64,000 nucleotides of DNA. Source: Thioclava sp. JE_KL1. Lineage in GTDB: Bacteria; Pseudomonadota; Alphaproteobacteria; Rhodobacterales; Rhodobacteraceae. A program made the translations under genes and the position numbers. Position 1 is the first letter of the stretch. Each line of letters begins with the position of its first letter. Below are positions 43,097-54,377 of the stretch, piece by piece. The stretch is taken from NCBI RefSeq assembly GCF_009296265.1, contig NZ_WBJS01000006.1:1-64000 (forward strand), read 5' to 3'. Below the pieces are notes generated by a model. The model did not search any database, was not told the DNA's origin, and saw only the letters and a list, made by a program, of their open reading frames with translations.

Positions 43097-44401
43097 ATGA
43101 TCAATCGGCGTAAACTTATGATGTCTGCGGCTCTGGCCGGGGCCATGTCGATGAGTGGGGGCTTCGCCTTCGCGCAGGAGGACGACAAGATCAAAGTTGG
43201 CGTTCTGCACTCGCTGTCGGGCACGATGGCGATCTCTGAGACCACGCTGAAGGACACGGTCCTGATGCTGGTCGAGGAGCAAAACAAGAAAGGCGGCATC
43301 AACGGTAAGATGCTCGAGGCGGTCGTGGTCGACCCGGCCTCCGACTGGCCGTTGTTCGCCGAAAAGGCGCGCGAGCTGATCACCGTGGACAAGGTCGACG
43401 TGATCTTCGGGTGCTGGACCTCGGTGTCGCGTAAATCGGTTCTGCCGGTCCTCGAGGAACTCAACGGTCTGCTGTTCTACCCGGTGCAATATGAGGGCGA
43501 GGAAAGCTCGCGCAACGTGTTCTACACCGGTGCGGCCCCGAACCAGCAGGCGATCCCGGCGGTGGATTATTTCCTCGAAGAGCTTGGCGTCGAGAAATTC
43601 GCGCTTCTGGGCACCGACTATGTCTATCCGCGCACCACGAACAACATTCTTGAAGCCTATCTGCAGGACAAGGGCATCGCGAAGGAAGATATCTTCGTGA
43701 ACTACACCCCCTTCGGTCAGTCGGACTGGTCGAAGATCGTCTCCGACGTGAAGGCGCTGGGCGCGGACGGCAAGAAGGTCGGCGTGATCTCGACGATCAA
43801 CGGCGACGCGAATATCGGCTTCTACAAGGAACTCGCAGCTTCCGGCATCACCGCCGAGGACATCCCCGTCGTGGCCTTCTCGGTCGGCGAAGAGGAACTG
43901 TCCGGTCTGGGTGAAGCGGATCTCAAGAACCTCGTCGGTCAGCTGGCCGCGTGGAACTACTTCGAGAGCGCCGACACGCCCGAGAACGCGGCCTTCATCA
44001 AGCAGTGGCACGCCTTCACCGGCGACGACAGCCGCGTGACCAACGACCCGATGGAAGCCACCTATATCGGCTTCAACATGTGGGTGCAGGCGGTCGAGCA
44101 GGTCGGCTCCACCAATGTCGACGAAGTCATCGCCGCGATGCCGGGGCAGGAATTCCCGAACCTCACCGGCTCCACCGCGAAGATGCTGCCGAACCACCAC
44201 CTGACCAAGCCGGTCCTCATCGGCGAGATCATGGAAGACGGTCAGTTCGACATCATCTCGCAGACCGATCCCGTGCCGGGCGACGCCTGGACCGACTTCC
44301 TGCCGGAATCGGCGGTGCTCAAGTCGGATTGGCCGGGTCTCGATTGCGGCATGTACAACACCGAGACCGAAACCTGCGTTCAGAAGAAATCGAACTACTG
44401 A
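43097..44401 (+). CDS. urtA: Urea ABC transporter substrate-binding protein
   Basis: UrtA is the periplasmic urea-binding protein of the high-affinity UrtABCDE importer. The 434-residue protein has an N-terminal signal (about 1-26, NRRKLMMSAALAGAMS), then IKVGVLHSLSGTMAISE, VIFGCWTSVSRKSVLPV and LLFYPVQYEGEESS, which are characteristic of urea/amide-binding members. A GAGGGA site precedes the ATG. It starts the urt operon and is followed by a strong hairpin before urtB. Confidence 0.96.
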   Translation: MINRRKLMMSAALAGAMSMSGGFAFAQEDDKIKVGVLHSLSGTMAISETTLKDTVLMLVEEQNKKGGINGKMLEAVVVDPASDWPLFAEKARELITVDKVDVIFGCWTSVSRKSVLPVLEELNGLLFYPVQYEGEESSRNVFYTGAAPNQQAIPAVDYFLEELGVEKFALLGTDYVYPRTTNNILEAYLQDKGIAKEDIFVNYTPFGQSDWSKIVSDVKALGADGKKVGVISTINGDANIGFYKELAASGITAEDIPVVAFSVGEEELSGLGEADLKNLVGQLAAWNYFESADTPENAAFIKQWHAFTGDDSRVTNDPMEATYIGFNMWVQAVEQVGSTNVDEVIAAMPGQEFPNLTGSTAKMLPNHHLTKPVLIGEIMEDGQFDIISQTDPVPGDAWTDFLPESAVLKSDWPGLDCGMYNTETETCVQKKSNY

Positions 44402-44410
44402 TCGTGTCTT

Positions 44411-44438
44411 GGCCGGGAGGGGTGCGCCTCTCCCGGCC
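44411..44438 (+). other. Intercistronic hairpin between urtA and urtB
   Basis: The arms GGCCGGGAGGGG and CCTCTCCCGGCC pair over 12 bases with one G-U pair and a TGCG loop. There is no T-run. Hairpins like this after a binding-protein gene commonly stabilise its mRNA or reduce readthrough, giving excess binding protein; applying that here is inference. Confidence 0.75.
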
Positions 44439-44459
44439 GTTTCATCCTAAGGGGACGGG

Positions 44460-46442
44460 ATGCGCAAGTTTTTGATCGCGCTCGGGATTGTTCTGGCATT
44501 GGCTCTGCCGGGGCTGGCGCAGGATGCGGGCGACGCGCCGCAGGCGGAGGCCACGCAAAGCGAAGCCACGGGGCTGCGCGCCGTCCTTCAGGACTATGCC
44601 AAGCAGATCGCCAAGCCGTCGCGCCGCACGATCGGCCCGGTCATCGAGGCGGTCGCCGGTTCGGGCGAGGGGGCCTCGCGCTTCCTGCAGGCCTGGTCCG
44701 ACAAGCGCGTGGGGCTGCGCGAAAGCGACGGCGCCTTCTTCATCGTGAAGAAATCCGGCAGCGAATACGAGCTGAGCGATCCGGTCACCGGGAAGCCTGC
44801 CGGCACCGCGCCGAAATCCGACATCAAGGAAGTGAAGCCGAATTCCGGCGTGCGGGCCGAGATCGGTGTGGCGCTGGTGCGGTTTCTGCTCAGCGACCCC
44901 GATCCGAAGAAACGCCGCGAGGCGCTGACCGCGATCGACCGCAATGGCGAGGCCTCGCATCTGGAGCCGCTGCGCGCGTCGATCCCCGACGAGCCCGATC
45001 CCGCGATCAAGGCGCAGAAACAGCGGCTGGAACGCCTGCTGACGATCCGCTTCGGCAAGGGTGCCGCAGAGCGCGTCGCGGCGATCGACAGTTTCGGGGC
45101 CGATCTGGGGCTGGATTTCCGGGCGACGCTGAACCCGCTGGTGGCGACGACCCGCAAGTTGTTCGAGGGCGCGCCCGAGGGCAATGTCGCGGAGACGCTC
45201 AAGCCGGGTCGCGATATCCCCGAAGATGAGGCCTATGCGATGCTGGTGTCGGCCAATATGGCGCCCGCGCGGATTTCGGCCTCCGAGATGCAGCAGGCAT
45301 TGGCGGCGCATGTCGAGAACGGTCAGGTGGGCGGGCTGCCGCTGGCTGCAATGGCCGATCCGGTCAAGCGCGAGGAGGCCTATGCGACGCTGGCTGCTGC
45401 CGGCGAGGTGCCAACACGTCTGACCGATGCAGAGGCTGAGAAACTCGTCGCAGATCACCAATTCGCCGATATCTATGCCGAGCCCGACCCGGAAGTGACC
45501 ACCGCCGCCGAGGCTGCGCTGACCCGGGTGAGCCGCACGGTGGCCGGGATGCAGACGGTCGATCTCGGCCTCGATGCGCTCTCGCTCGCCTCGATCTATT
45601 TCCTCGCGGCTATCGGGCTTGCGATCACCTTCGGGGTGATGGGCGTGATCAACATGGCCCATGGCGAGTTCATCACGATGGGCGCCTATACCGGCTATGT
45701 CGTGCAGCTTTTCGTGCCCGACTACACGCTGTCGATCCTGATCGCCCTGCCGCTGGCATTCGCGATCACTTTCGGCGCGGGCGTCGCGATGGAGCGGCTG
45801 GTTATCCGGTACCTCTACAAACGCCCGCTGGAGACGCTGCTGGCGACCTTCGGCATTTCGATCGCGCTGCAGCAGCTGTTCAAGAATATCTTCGGCACGC
45901 AGGCGCGTCCGCTGACCTCGCCGCCGTGGCTGGAAGGGGCGTGGACGCTCAACGACGTGGTGTCGATCAGCTATATCCGGATCGCGATCTTCGTCTTGGC
46001 GCTGGTGTTCCTTGCCCTCTATCTCTGGGTGATGCGCAAGACCCGCCTCGGGCTCGAGGTCCGCGCGGTCACGCAGAACCCGTCGATGGCGGCGTCTATG
46101 GGCATCAACCCGGATCGCATCAACATGCTCGCCTTCGGGTTTGGATCAGGCATCGCCGGGATCGCGGGCGTCGCCATCGGGCTTTTCGCGAAAGTCACCT
46201 CCGAGATGGGGCAGGACTATATCGTGCAGAGCTTCATGACGGTCGTGGTCGGCGGCGTCGGCTCGATCTTCGGCACGCTGGCGGGCGCGACCCTGATCGG
46301 CGTGCTGCAAAAGGGGATCGAATGGCTGAACCCGTCGAACACGCTCGCGGCGCAGACCTACATGATCCTCTTCATCATCATCTTCATCCAGTTCCGCCCG
46401 CGCGGCATCATCGCGCTCAAGGGCCGGGCCGCGGGGGATTGA
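44460..46442 (+). CDS. urtB: Urea ABC transporter permease UrtB
   Basis: UrtB is one of the two LivH-type permeases. The 660-residue protein has a signal peptide (1-20) and a long soluble N-terminal region (about 22-365) with helical-repeat character. A permease domain of about eight membrane segments follows (about 370-655), including VINMAHGEFITMGAYTGY and a G-G-x-G-S-I-F-G loop. The N-terminal extension is typical of proteobacterial UrtB. The next gene follows after 94 bases containing a repeat element. Confidence 0.95.
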   Translation: MRKFLIALGIVLALALPGLAQDAGDAPQAEATQSEATGLRAVLQDYAKQIAKPSRRTIGPVIEAVAGSGEGASRFLQAWSDKRVGLRESDGAFFIVKKSGSEYELSDPVTGKPAGTAPKSDIKEVKPNSGVRAEIGVALVRFLLSDPDPKKRREALTAIDRNGEASHLEPLRASIPDEPDPAIKAQKQRLERLLTIRFGKGAAERVAAIDSFGADLGLDFRATLNPLVATTRKLFEGAPEGNVAETLKPGRDIPEDEAYAMLVSANMAPARISASEMQQALAAHVENGQVGGLPLAAMADPVKREEAYATLAAAGEVPTRLTDAEAEKLVADHQFADIYAEPDPEVTTAAEAALTRVSRTVAGMQTVDLGLDALSLASIYFLAAIGLAITFGVMGVINMAHGEFITMGAYTGYVVQLFVPDYTLSILIALPLAFAITFGAGVAMERLVIRYLYKRPLETLLATFGISIALQQLFKNIFGTQARPLTSPPWLEGAWTLNDVVSISYIRIAIFVLALVFLALYLWVMRKTRLGLEVRAVTQNPSMAASMGINPDRINMLAFGFGSGIAGIAGVAIGLFAKVTSEMGQDYIVQSFMTVVVGGVGSIFGTLAGATLIGVLQKGIEWLNPSNTLAAQTYMILFIIIFIQFRPRGIIALKGRAAGD

Positions 46443-46462
46443 GCATGGCACACACCCTTTTC

Positions 46463-46515
46463 CCTTCCTCTTGGTCCAAATATCCCGCGGGGGTGCGGGG
46501 GTGCGAAACCCCCGC
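46463..46515 (+). repeat. Intergenic repeat with hairpin, copy 2
   Basis: The core CTTGGTCCAAATATCCC matches the element at 26291 at all but two positions. It is followed by a hairpin of 8-base arms (GCGGGGGT / ACCCCCGC, 46495-46515). It sits inside the urt operon between urtB and urtC. Confidence 0.7.
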
Positions 46516-46536
46516 CGCAACCTCGGAGGTCCGCGC

Positions 46537-47760
46537 ATGAAATCCGGATTTCTCGCCAAGAACCCCTCCGTCTTGTGGTTCCTGCTGCTCCTTGCGGTCT
46601 TCACGCTGGGCGTCACGTTCCTCTCTCACGCCTACGGGCCGGGGGCGATCTCGACCTCGATGGTCAAGACGCTGGGCAAGACGCTGTGCCTGTGCCTGAT
46701 CGCCATCGCGATGGATCTGGTCTGGGGCTATACGGGCATTCTCTCGCTCGGCCATTTCGCCTTCTTCGGTCTGGGCGGCTACATGATCGGCATGTGGCTG
46801 ATGTATGAGCGCACCCGCGACATCGTGCTGAAATCCGCGGGTGAGTTCCCGATGACCCCGCAGGAGGTCAATGACGCAATCGGCACGCAGATATTCGGCG
46901 TGGTGGGTGGATCGGACTTGCCCGCGATCTGGACCTTCGCGGGCAACCTGCCGATGCAGCTTTTGTTCGTGGTGCTGGTGCCGGGGCTCTTGGCGCTGAT
47001 TTTCGGCTGGCTCGCGTTTCGGTCACGCGTCACGGGCGTGTATCTGTCGATCCTGACGCAGGCGATGACGCTCGCGCTGTCGCTCTACCTCTTCCAGAAC
47101 GAGAGCGGGCTGCGCGGCAATAATGGTCTTTCGGGGCTGCAGAACATTCCGGGCGTAAGCGCGGGGCAGGACCATCTGTCGATCTGGTTCCTCTGGGCCT
47201 CGGCTCTGGCGCTGGGGCTGGGCTATATCGCGGCGTCGCTGATCGTGTCGGGCAAGTTCGGCTCGGTCATTCGCGGCATCCGCGATGACGAGGCGCGGGT
47301 GCGCTTCCTCGGTTATTCGGTCGAGGGCTACAAGCTGTTCGTCTTCACCCTGACAGCGGTGATCGCGGCCATTGCGGGGGCGCTCTATTACCCGCAGGCG
47401 GGGATCATCAACCCGGGCGAGATGGCGCCCATCGCGTCGATCTACCTCGCGGTCTGGGTCGCGATTGGCGGGCGCGGGAGGCTCTATGGTGCGGTGATGG
47501 GGGCGGCCTTCGTTTTCATCGTCTCGAGCTGGTTCACCGGGGGGCGCGTGCCCGATCTGCCGCTGGGTTTCTACACTATCGACTGGGTCGACTGGTGGCA
47601 GGTGCTGCTGGGGCTCGCCTTCGTGCTGGTGACCTTGTTCGCCCCGAAAGGGCTGTCGGGGCTGATCGATCTGTTCGAGGGCATCCGCCGCCCGAACCGC
47701 CATGGCGCGCCGCTCGGGCCGGATAAGGGCTCCTTCCGGGAAGAGGAGGCGCAGGAATGA
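46537..47760 (+). CDS. urtC: Urea ABC transporter permease UrtC
   Basis: UrtC is the LivM-type permease partner of UrtB. The 407-residue protein has about ten membrane segments, DLVWGYTGILSLGHFAFFGLGGY near the start and the coupling region V-I-R-G-I-R-D-D-E-A-R-V. A CGGAGGT site precedes the ATG at 46537. It overlaps urtD by 4 bases (ATGA). Confidence 0.96.
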   Translation: MKSGFLAKNPSVLWFLLLLAVFTLGVTFLSHAYGPGAISTSMVKTLGKTLCLCLIAIAMDLVWGYTGILSLGHFAFFGLGGYMIGMWLMYERTRDIVLKSAGEFPMTPQEVNDAIGTQIFGVVGGSDLPAIWTFAGNLPMQLLFVVLVPGLLALIFGWLAFRSRVTGVYLSILTQAMTLALSLYLFQNESGLRGNNGLSGLQNIPGVSAGQDHLSIWFLWASALALGLGYIAASLIVSGKFGSVIRGIRDDEARVRFLGYSVEGYKLFVFTLTAVIAAIAGALYYPQAGIINPGEMAPIASIYLAVWVAIGGRGRLYGAVMGAAFVFIVSSWFTGGRVPDLPLGFYTIDWVDWWQVLLGLAFVLVTLFAPKGLSGLIDLFEGIRRPNRHGAPLGPDKGSFREEEAQE

Positions 47761-48527
47761 ATGTTGCGATCAAACCGGGGGCAGGATCGCAGACCCTGTT
47801 GGAGGTCTCGGGCATCTCCGTCAGCTTCGACGGGTTCAAGGCGATCAACAATCTCAGCTTCAATATCGGCCCGACCGAGCTGCGCGCGGTGATTGGGCCG
47901 AACGGGGCGGGCAAGACGACCTTCATGGATATCGTCACCGGCAAGACCCGGCCCGACGAGGGCTCGGTGTTGTGGGGGGAAAGCTCGACCAACCTGCTGC
48001 GTTTGAACGAGGCGAAGATCGCGCGGATCGGGATCGGGCGGAAATTCCAGAAGCCCACCGTGTTCGAGGATCAGACCGTCACCGAGAACCTGATGATGGC
48101 GCTCAAGGCCAATCGCAGCCCCTTCGCGGTGCTGGGCTGGAAGGCCGGCGATGCCGATCGTGCGCGCGTCGAAGAGATCGCGGCGCAGGTGGGCCTCGCC
48201 GATCAACTGCCGCGCAAATCGGGCGAGCTGAGCCACGGGCAGAAGCAATGGCTGGAGATCGGGATGCTCTTGGCGCAGGAGCCGAAGCTGCTGCTGGTCG
48301 ATGAACCCGCGGCGGGGATGACCTTGGCCGAGCGCGAGCAGACGACTGCGCTGCTGGTCGATCTGGCGCGCGATCATGCCGTGGTCGTGGTCGAGCATGA
48401 CATGGAATTCGTGCGCCGTCTGAACTGCAAGGTGACGGTGCTGCATGAGGGGTCGGTTCTGGCGGAAGGCTCGCTCGACCATGTGACCGCCGACAAACGC
48501 GTGATCGAGGTGTATCTTGGCCGCTGA
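47757..48527 (+). CDS. urtD: Urea ABC transporter ATP-binding protein UrtD
   Basis: UrtD is a LivG-type ATPase of the urea importer. The 256-residue protein has Walker A (GPNGAGKTT), the ELSHGQKQWLEIGMLL signature (LSHGQ variant usual in UrtD), Walker B (LLLVDEPAAGM) and the switch His (VVEHD). It overlaps urtE by 11 bases. Confidence 0.96.
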   Translation: MNVAIKPGAGSQTLLEVSGISVSFDGFKAINNLSFNIGPTELRAVIGPNGAGKTTFMDIVTGKTRPDEGSVLWGESSTNLLRLNEAKIARIGIGRKFQKPTVFEDQTVTENLMMALKANRSPFAVLGWKAGDADRARVEEIAAQVGLADQLPRKSGELSHGQKQWLEIGMLLAQEPKLLLVDEPAAGMTLAEREQTTALLVDLARDHAVVVVEHDMEFVRRLNCKVTVLHEGSVLAEGSLDHVTADKRVIEVYLGR

Positions 48528-49239
48528 TCTGACAAAACCCGCGATGCTGAAGACCGAGGGGCTGACGCTCCATTACGGCGGCAGCCAGATCCTGCACGGG
48601 ATCGACATGGTGGCCCGCGCGGGCGAGGTGACCTGCATCATGGGCACGAACGGCGTGGGCAAGACCTCGTTGCTGAAGGCGATCTCGGGGACGCATCTGC
48701 GCTCGGGCGGGTCTGTCACGCTCGATGGCGCCGAGATGGGCCGGGTGCCGCCGCAGGCAATGGCGAAGGCGGGGCTGGGCTATGTGCCGCAGGGCCGGAT
48801 GATCTTCCCGCTGCTGACCGTGCGCGAGAATATGGAGACGGCCTTCGCCTGCCTGCCGAAATCCGAGCACGTCATTCCGGATGAGATTTACGAGCTCTTC
48901 CCGATCCTGAAGGACTTTCTCAATCGCCGGGGTGGGGACCTCTCGGGCGGGCAGCAACAGCAGCTCGCCATTGCCCGCGCGATGCTGATGAAGCCGAAGC
49001 TGCTGCTGTTGGACGAGCCCACCGAGGGCATCCAGCCCAATATCATCCAGCAGATCGGGCGGGTGATTTCCTATCTGCGCGAGAAGGGCGATATGGCGAT
49101 TGTGCTGGTCGAGCAGTATTTCGACTTCGCGCATGATCTGGGCGATAGCTTCTACGTGCTCAAGCGCGGCGCGGTCGCGATGGAGGGGACGAAAGAGACC
49201 CTGACGCGCGAGGCATTGCGCGAGGTGGTCAGCGTCTGA
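48517..49239 (+). CDS. urtE: Urea ABC transporter ATP-binding protein UrtE
   Basis: UrtE is the LivF-type ATPase of the importer. The protein has Walker A (GTNGVGKTS), LSGGQQQQLAIARAL-type signature, Walker B (LLLLDEPTEGIQPNII) and a V-E-Q-Y-F-D-F switch region. The start is a TTG at 48517 with a GAGG site 6 bases upstream (240 residues); the ATG at 48544 would give 231 residues, closer to the family's usual start, so this is undecided. It ends the urea island. Confidence 0.95.
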   Translation: MAADLTKPAMLKTEGLTLHYGGSQILHGIDMVARAGEVTCIMGTNGVGKTSLLKAISGTHLRSGGSVTLDGAEMGRVPPQAMAKAGLGYVPQGRMIFPLLTVRENMETAFACLPKSEHVIPDEIYELFPILKDFLNRRGGDLSGGQQQQLAIARAMLMKPKLLLLDEPTEGIQPNIIQQIGRVISYLREKGDMAIVLVEQYFDFAHDLGDSFYVLKRGAVAMEGTKETLTREALREVVSV

Positions 49240-49455
49240 GGCAGACGGCGCAGCCCGCTTCGCGCCTTCGCGAGGTTTGTGCCTCATCGCTGTCCGTTGC
49301 CTGAGCGCGGCTGCGAGAGCCTATCTTTTATCTAATTGCCCGACTCGCCCCTTTGGGCGCATCCTTTCCGCAAGGTCAGGTCTGTTTGGACGTAAGGCCG
49401 GACCTCAGGGAGAGGCGCGCCGGGAGGGGCGCGTCTGTTAGGGAGGGAGAAACCC

Positions 49456-49929
49456 ATGAAACGCGTTCTTATTCTGGCCGCGCTTGGCGCGCTGGCCAGC
49501 TCTTCGGCTGTTGTGGCTCAGGAGGTCTCGGTGGAGCGGGGCAAACTGGTCTCGATCACCTCAGGTTGCCACGACTGCCACACGGCCGGTTACAACGAGT
49601 CCGGCGGCAAGATCGACCCGGAGGCGGCGCTCAAAGGCGTGCCGCTTGGCTGGCAGGGGCCGTGGGGCACGACCTACGCGGTCAATTTGCGCCTTGAGAT
49701 CAAGGACATGGACGAGGACGGTTTCGTGGAATACGCGAAGACCTTCGACGCTAAGCCGCCGATGCCGTTCTACAACGTGCATGCGATGCCCGAGAGCGAT
49801 CTGCGCTCGCTCTACCAGTACATCAAATCGCTCGGGGAACCGGGGGAGCCGATGCCCGAGGTCTTGCCGCCGGGGGAGGCTCCTACGACGCCCTATATCG
49901 TGATGGCGCCGCCGATGATGCCGAACTAG
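49456..49929 (+). CDS. Secreted c-type cytochrome
   Basis: This 157-residue protein has a signal peptide (1-21) and one heme-binding C-x-x-C-H at residues 38-42 (CHDCH). A likely Met axial ligand lies in the PPMPFYNVHAM segment, and the rest has a class I cytochrome pattern. The C-terminus is Pro- and Met-rich. It would act as a periplasmic electron carrier; the partners are not evident from its neighbours. The ATG follows a GGGAGGGAGA site. Confidence 0.85.
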   Translation: MKRVLILAALGALASSSAVVAQEVSVERGKLVSITSGCHDCHTAGYNESGGKIDPEAALKGVPLGWQGPWGTTYAVNLRLEIKDMDEDGFVEYAKTFDAKPPMPFYNVHAMPESDLRSLYQYIKSLGEPGEPMPEVLPPGEAPTTPYIVMAPPMMPN

Positions 49930-50018
49930 GGCGGCGCGGTTTGCGCCATCGGCCCGAATGATCGGCATCAATTCCGAGATCCGCACGCAGCTGCTATCCT
50001 GTCAGGAGAGGAGGCGTG

Positions 50019-50513
50019 ATGATCCGAGCCATCGTCATAGGGCTTGCACTGTTATGTCCGGCAGCGGCCGGGGCCTGTCCCGCGCCGCTGCCTATGTCCG
50101 TGCCCGATGCGGTGACGGAAGCGCTCGCCGAATGGATCGAGGCGCATAGCGACTACACGGTGCCGCAGGGCGCGCCTGCGATCTTCATGTGCCAGAGCGG
50201 GGAGGTCATCACCTATGAGGGACACGATCTTCTGGTCGATTCCGATCTGCGCGCAGCCTATGATCTGGTGGAGGATCGAATCTTCCTTGTCGGGCCTTGG
50301 TCCGAAGACGATCCGATGCAGCTTTCCTCGCTCCTGCATGAGTTGATCCACCGCGCTCAGTTTCATGCGCGCGACTGGCCCTGTCCGGCGGCGGCCGAGC
50401 CAGAGGCCTACCGTCTGCAGGAGGCGTGGCTGGCCGAGCGGGGAATCGATCCGGGCTTTGAATGGGTCGAGATTTACCTGCATGCGCGCTGTCCCTCGGA
50501 CCGTCACCCGTAG
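50019..50513 (+). CDS. Secreted HExxH protein (DUF6647-like)
   Basis: This 164-residue protein has a signal peptide (about 1-19), several Cys and a zincin motif HELIH at residues 107-111, with a downstream E-P-E-A-Y segment (127-131) that could give the third ligand. I believe it belongs to DUF6647. Whether it is a protease is unproven. The ATG at 50019 has an AGGAGAGG site; a GTG one codon earlier is possible. Confidence 0.72.
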   Translation: MIRAIVIGLALLCPAAAGACPAPLPMSVPDAVTEALAEWIEAHSDYTVPQGAPAIFMCQSGEVITYEGHDLLVDSDLRAAYDLVEDRIFLVGPWSEDDPMQLSSLLHELIHRAQFHARDWPCPAAAEPEAYRLQEAWLAERGIDPGFEWVEIYLHARCPSDRHP

Positions 50514-50678
50514 GGCACGCATCGCGAGATCGCAAAAGGTTCCCAAGATTACATTCCTGTAAGCGGATTGTTGCCAACCCGCTGATGCGCGGCGAAATTC
50601 TCCTTCGGCGAAGGGGGTATTCGAGGCTATGGAGGTGGTAACGAAGACGCAACAATTCGACATCGACAGTGATCGCCC

Positions 50679-51242
50679 ATGCTCTCTATCTCTGACCTTG
50701 CGGGCCGCGCGGCCCCCCTCTCGCTTGTTTTGATCGCGGCGCTGACCGTCTCGGCATGCACCCCGACCAGCGGCGACCGGATGGGCTTTGCCAGCGCGCG
50801 GGATCAGGCGGGTGCCGTCAACCTCGAACGCCGCGCCTATGCGGTCGAAGTCGCCAAGCAGATGCGCGCCAAGCGCCAGCGCGTCTGGTGCGTGCCGTTT
50901 GCGCGCAATGCCTCGGGGATCGACATTCGCGGCAATGCCAAGACGTGGTGGTCGCAGGCCAAGGGGCTCTATGCGCGCGGTCATCAGCCGAAGGTCGGTG
51001 CGGTGATGGCGTTCTCGGCGACCGGTCGTAATCCGCTGGGTCATATTGCGGTGGTGTCGGGCGTCGACTCGCCGCGTCAGATTCGCGTCGATCACGCGAA
51101 TTGGGAGCGTAACAAGGTGTCGCTCGACATGGTCGTGGTGGATGTCTCCGAGAAGAACGACTGGAGCCGCGTGCGCGTCATGAGCAATCCCGGCGCGCTG
51201 GGCCGTGTCTATCCGATCACCGGGTTCATCTCGAAAGGCTGA
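50679..51242 (+). CDS. CHAP-domain lipoprotein
   Basis: This 187-residue protein has a lipoprotein signal with lipobox T-V-S-A-C (Cys27) and a CHAP domain with the catalytic Cys71 (RVWCVPFAR) and His122 (GHIAVVSGV). CHAP enzymes cleave peptidoglycan peptides, so it probably acts in the envelope. It lies 165 bases after the previous gene, with a small palindrome CCTTCGGCGAAGG at 50602-50614. Confidence 0.85.
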   Translation: MLSISDLAGRAAPLSLVLIAALTVSACTPTSGDRMGFASARDQAGAVNLERRAYAVEVAKQMRAKRQRVWCVPFARNASGIDIRGNAKTWWSQAKGLYARGHQPKVGAVMAFSATGRNPLGHIAVVSGVDSPRQIRVDHANWERNKVSLDMVVVDVSEKNDWSRVRVMSNPGALGRVYPITGFISKG

Positions 51243-51267
51243 GGCCGAAGGGGGCTGAAACGAGGGC

Positions 51268-51669
51268 TCAGCCCTCGCTGGTCAGCCGTTCGGCCTTCTT
51301 GCGCACCAGAACGCTGCGCAGGTCGTGCATCGTCAGCAACAGCGTATCCGTGATCTCTTCGAGCTGCGCGTCGGTCGCCTTCGACTGCGCCCATTGCGCG
51401 ACGAGATTGAGGTGATCGACCGCGCGCAGGATGTCGTCGACATCGCGCTGGGCGAGCACCTCGCGGCGATGCGCCATCCACGCCTCGATCTCGGCGCGGT
51501 CTTCCTCGGTCAGAACCCGGTCGCCCTGCGGTTTGATCTCGCCGTTGCGGATGTTGATATTGGCGATCGGGTCCATCTCGATCCGGCGCTGACGGTTCTC
51601 GGTGTCGACGCGAAACACCGTCGCGCCGTTTTCCTTCACCCGGAAGTAATACTCGGGCAAGTCAGTCAT
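51268..51669 (-). CDS. Conserved-looking cytoplasmic protein, function unknown
   Basis: This 133-residue protein has no signal or membrane segment. It begins with a short beta-rich part (YYFRVKENGATVFRVDTENRQRR) and continues as charged helices. The ATG has a GAGGGA site. It converges with the CHAP gene and lies 27 bases after the aminotransferase gene on the same strand, so the two probably form one operon. I recognise no domain. Confidence 0.72.
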   Translation of the reverse strand: MTDLPEYYFRVKENGATVFRVDTENRQRRIEMDPIANINIRNGEIKPQGDRVLTEEDRAEIEAWMAHRREVLAQRDVDDILRAVDHLNLVAQWAQSKATDAQLEEITDTLLLTMHDLRSVLVRKKAERLTSEG

Positions 51670-51696
51670 TCGCCAGTCTCCCTCGGCCGTTCCGCC

Positions 51697-53697
<2,001 letters not shown>

Positions 53698-53765
53698 TTA
53701 ACGGTATCTTTGCCATTTCCCGCCACTGTCTTGCGTCAGGGGCAGCGAAACTGGCGGAGAATGCT

Positions 53766-54275
53766 ATGACCGTGCAGAAATCTGCAAGCGACATGACGCC
53801 CGTCCCGGCGACGCCGGGGCTGGTGGCGGGATACTTGGACAGCCTCTCGCTGCTGGAGCGGTTGCATCGCTTGCTGCTCGACGTCATCAAGGACGAGTTC
53901 GAGCGGCTGGGCATCCTCGAGATCAACCCGGTGCAGGCGCTTTTGCTGTTCAACGTGGGCGAGAACGAGGTGACCGCGGGGGAGCTGAAAACCCGCGGCT
54001 ATTATCAGGGCTCGAACGTCTCCTATAATCTCAAGAAGCTCGTGGAGGCAGGCTACATGCACCATCAGCGCTGCGAGATCGACCGCCGCTCGGTGCGGGT
54101 GCGCCTGACCGCGAAGGGGCGCGAGCTGCGCGAGAACGTGGCGACCCTGTTCGAGCGGCACGCCTGCGGGATGGAGACGCGCGGCGTCATCACCTTCGAC
54201 GCGATGGAGGAGATGAACCACACGCTGCGCCGGATGGAGCGCTACTGGACCGACCAGATCCGCTATATCTACTGA
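53766..54275 (+). CDS. ldtR: MarR-family regulator, LdtR type
   Basis: This 169-residue winged-helix protein matches the LdtR group of alphaproteobacterial MarR regulators, which control L,D-transpeptidase genes and stress tolerance. The segment NPVQALLLFNVGENEVTAGEL and the recognition helix TRGYYQGSNVSYNLKKLVE are characteristic. The symbol is assigned by pattern recall and could be off if this is a paralogue. Confidence 0.85.
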   Translation: MTVQKSASDMTPVPATPGLVAGYLDSLSLLERLHRLLLDVIKDEFERLGILEINPVQALLLFNVGENEVTAGELKTRGYYQGSNVSYNLKKLVEAGYMHHQRCEIDRRSVRVRLTAKGRELRENVATLFERHACGMETRGVITFDAMEEMNHTLRRMERYWTDQIRYIY

Positions 54276-54377
54276 CCCTTGCGCAGGTCGCGTTTGCGCG
54301 ATGACGCCCGGTTCTCCTTGCCGCAACGGCGTGGGGCGTGCTTCCTTGCCGTGACGATATGCGGCGAGGGACGCGCG

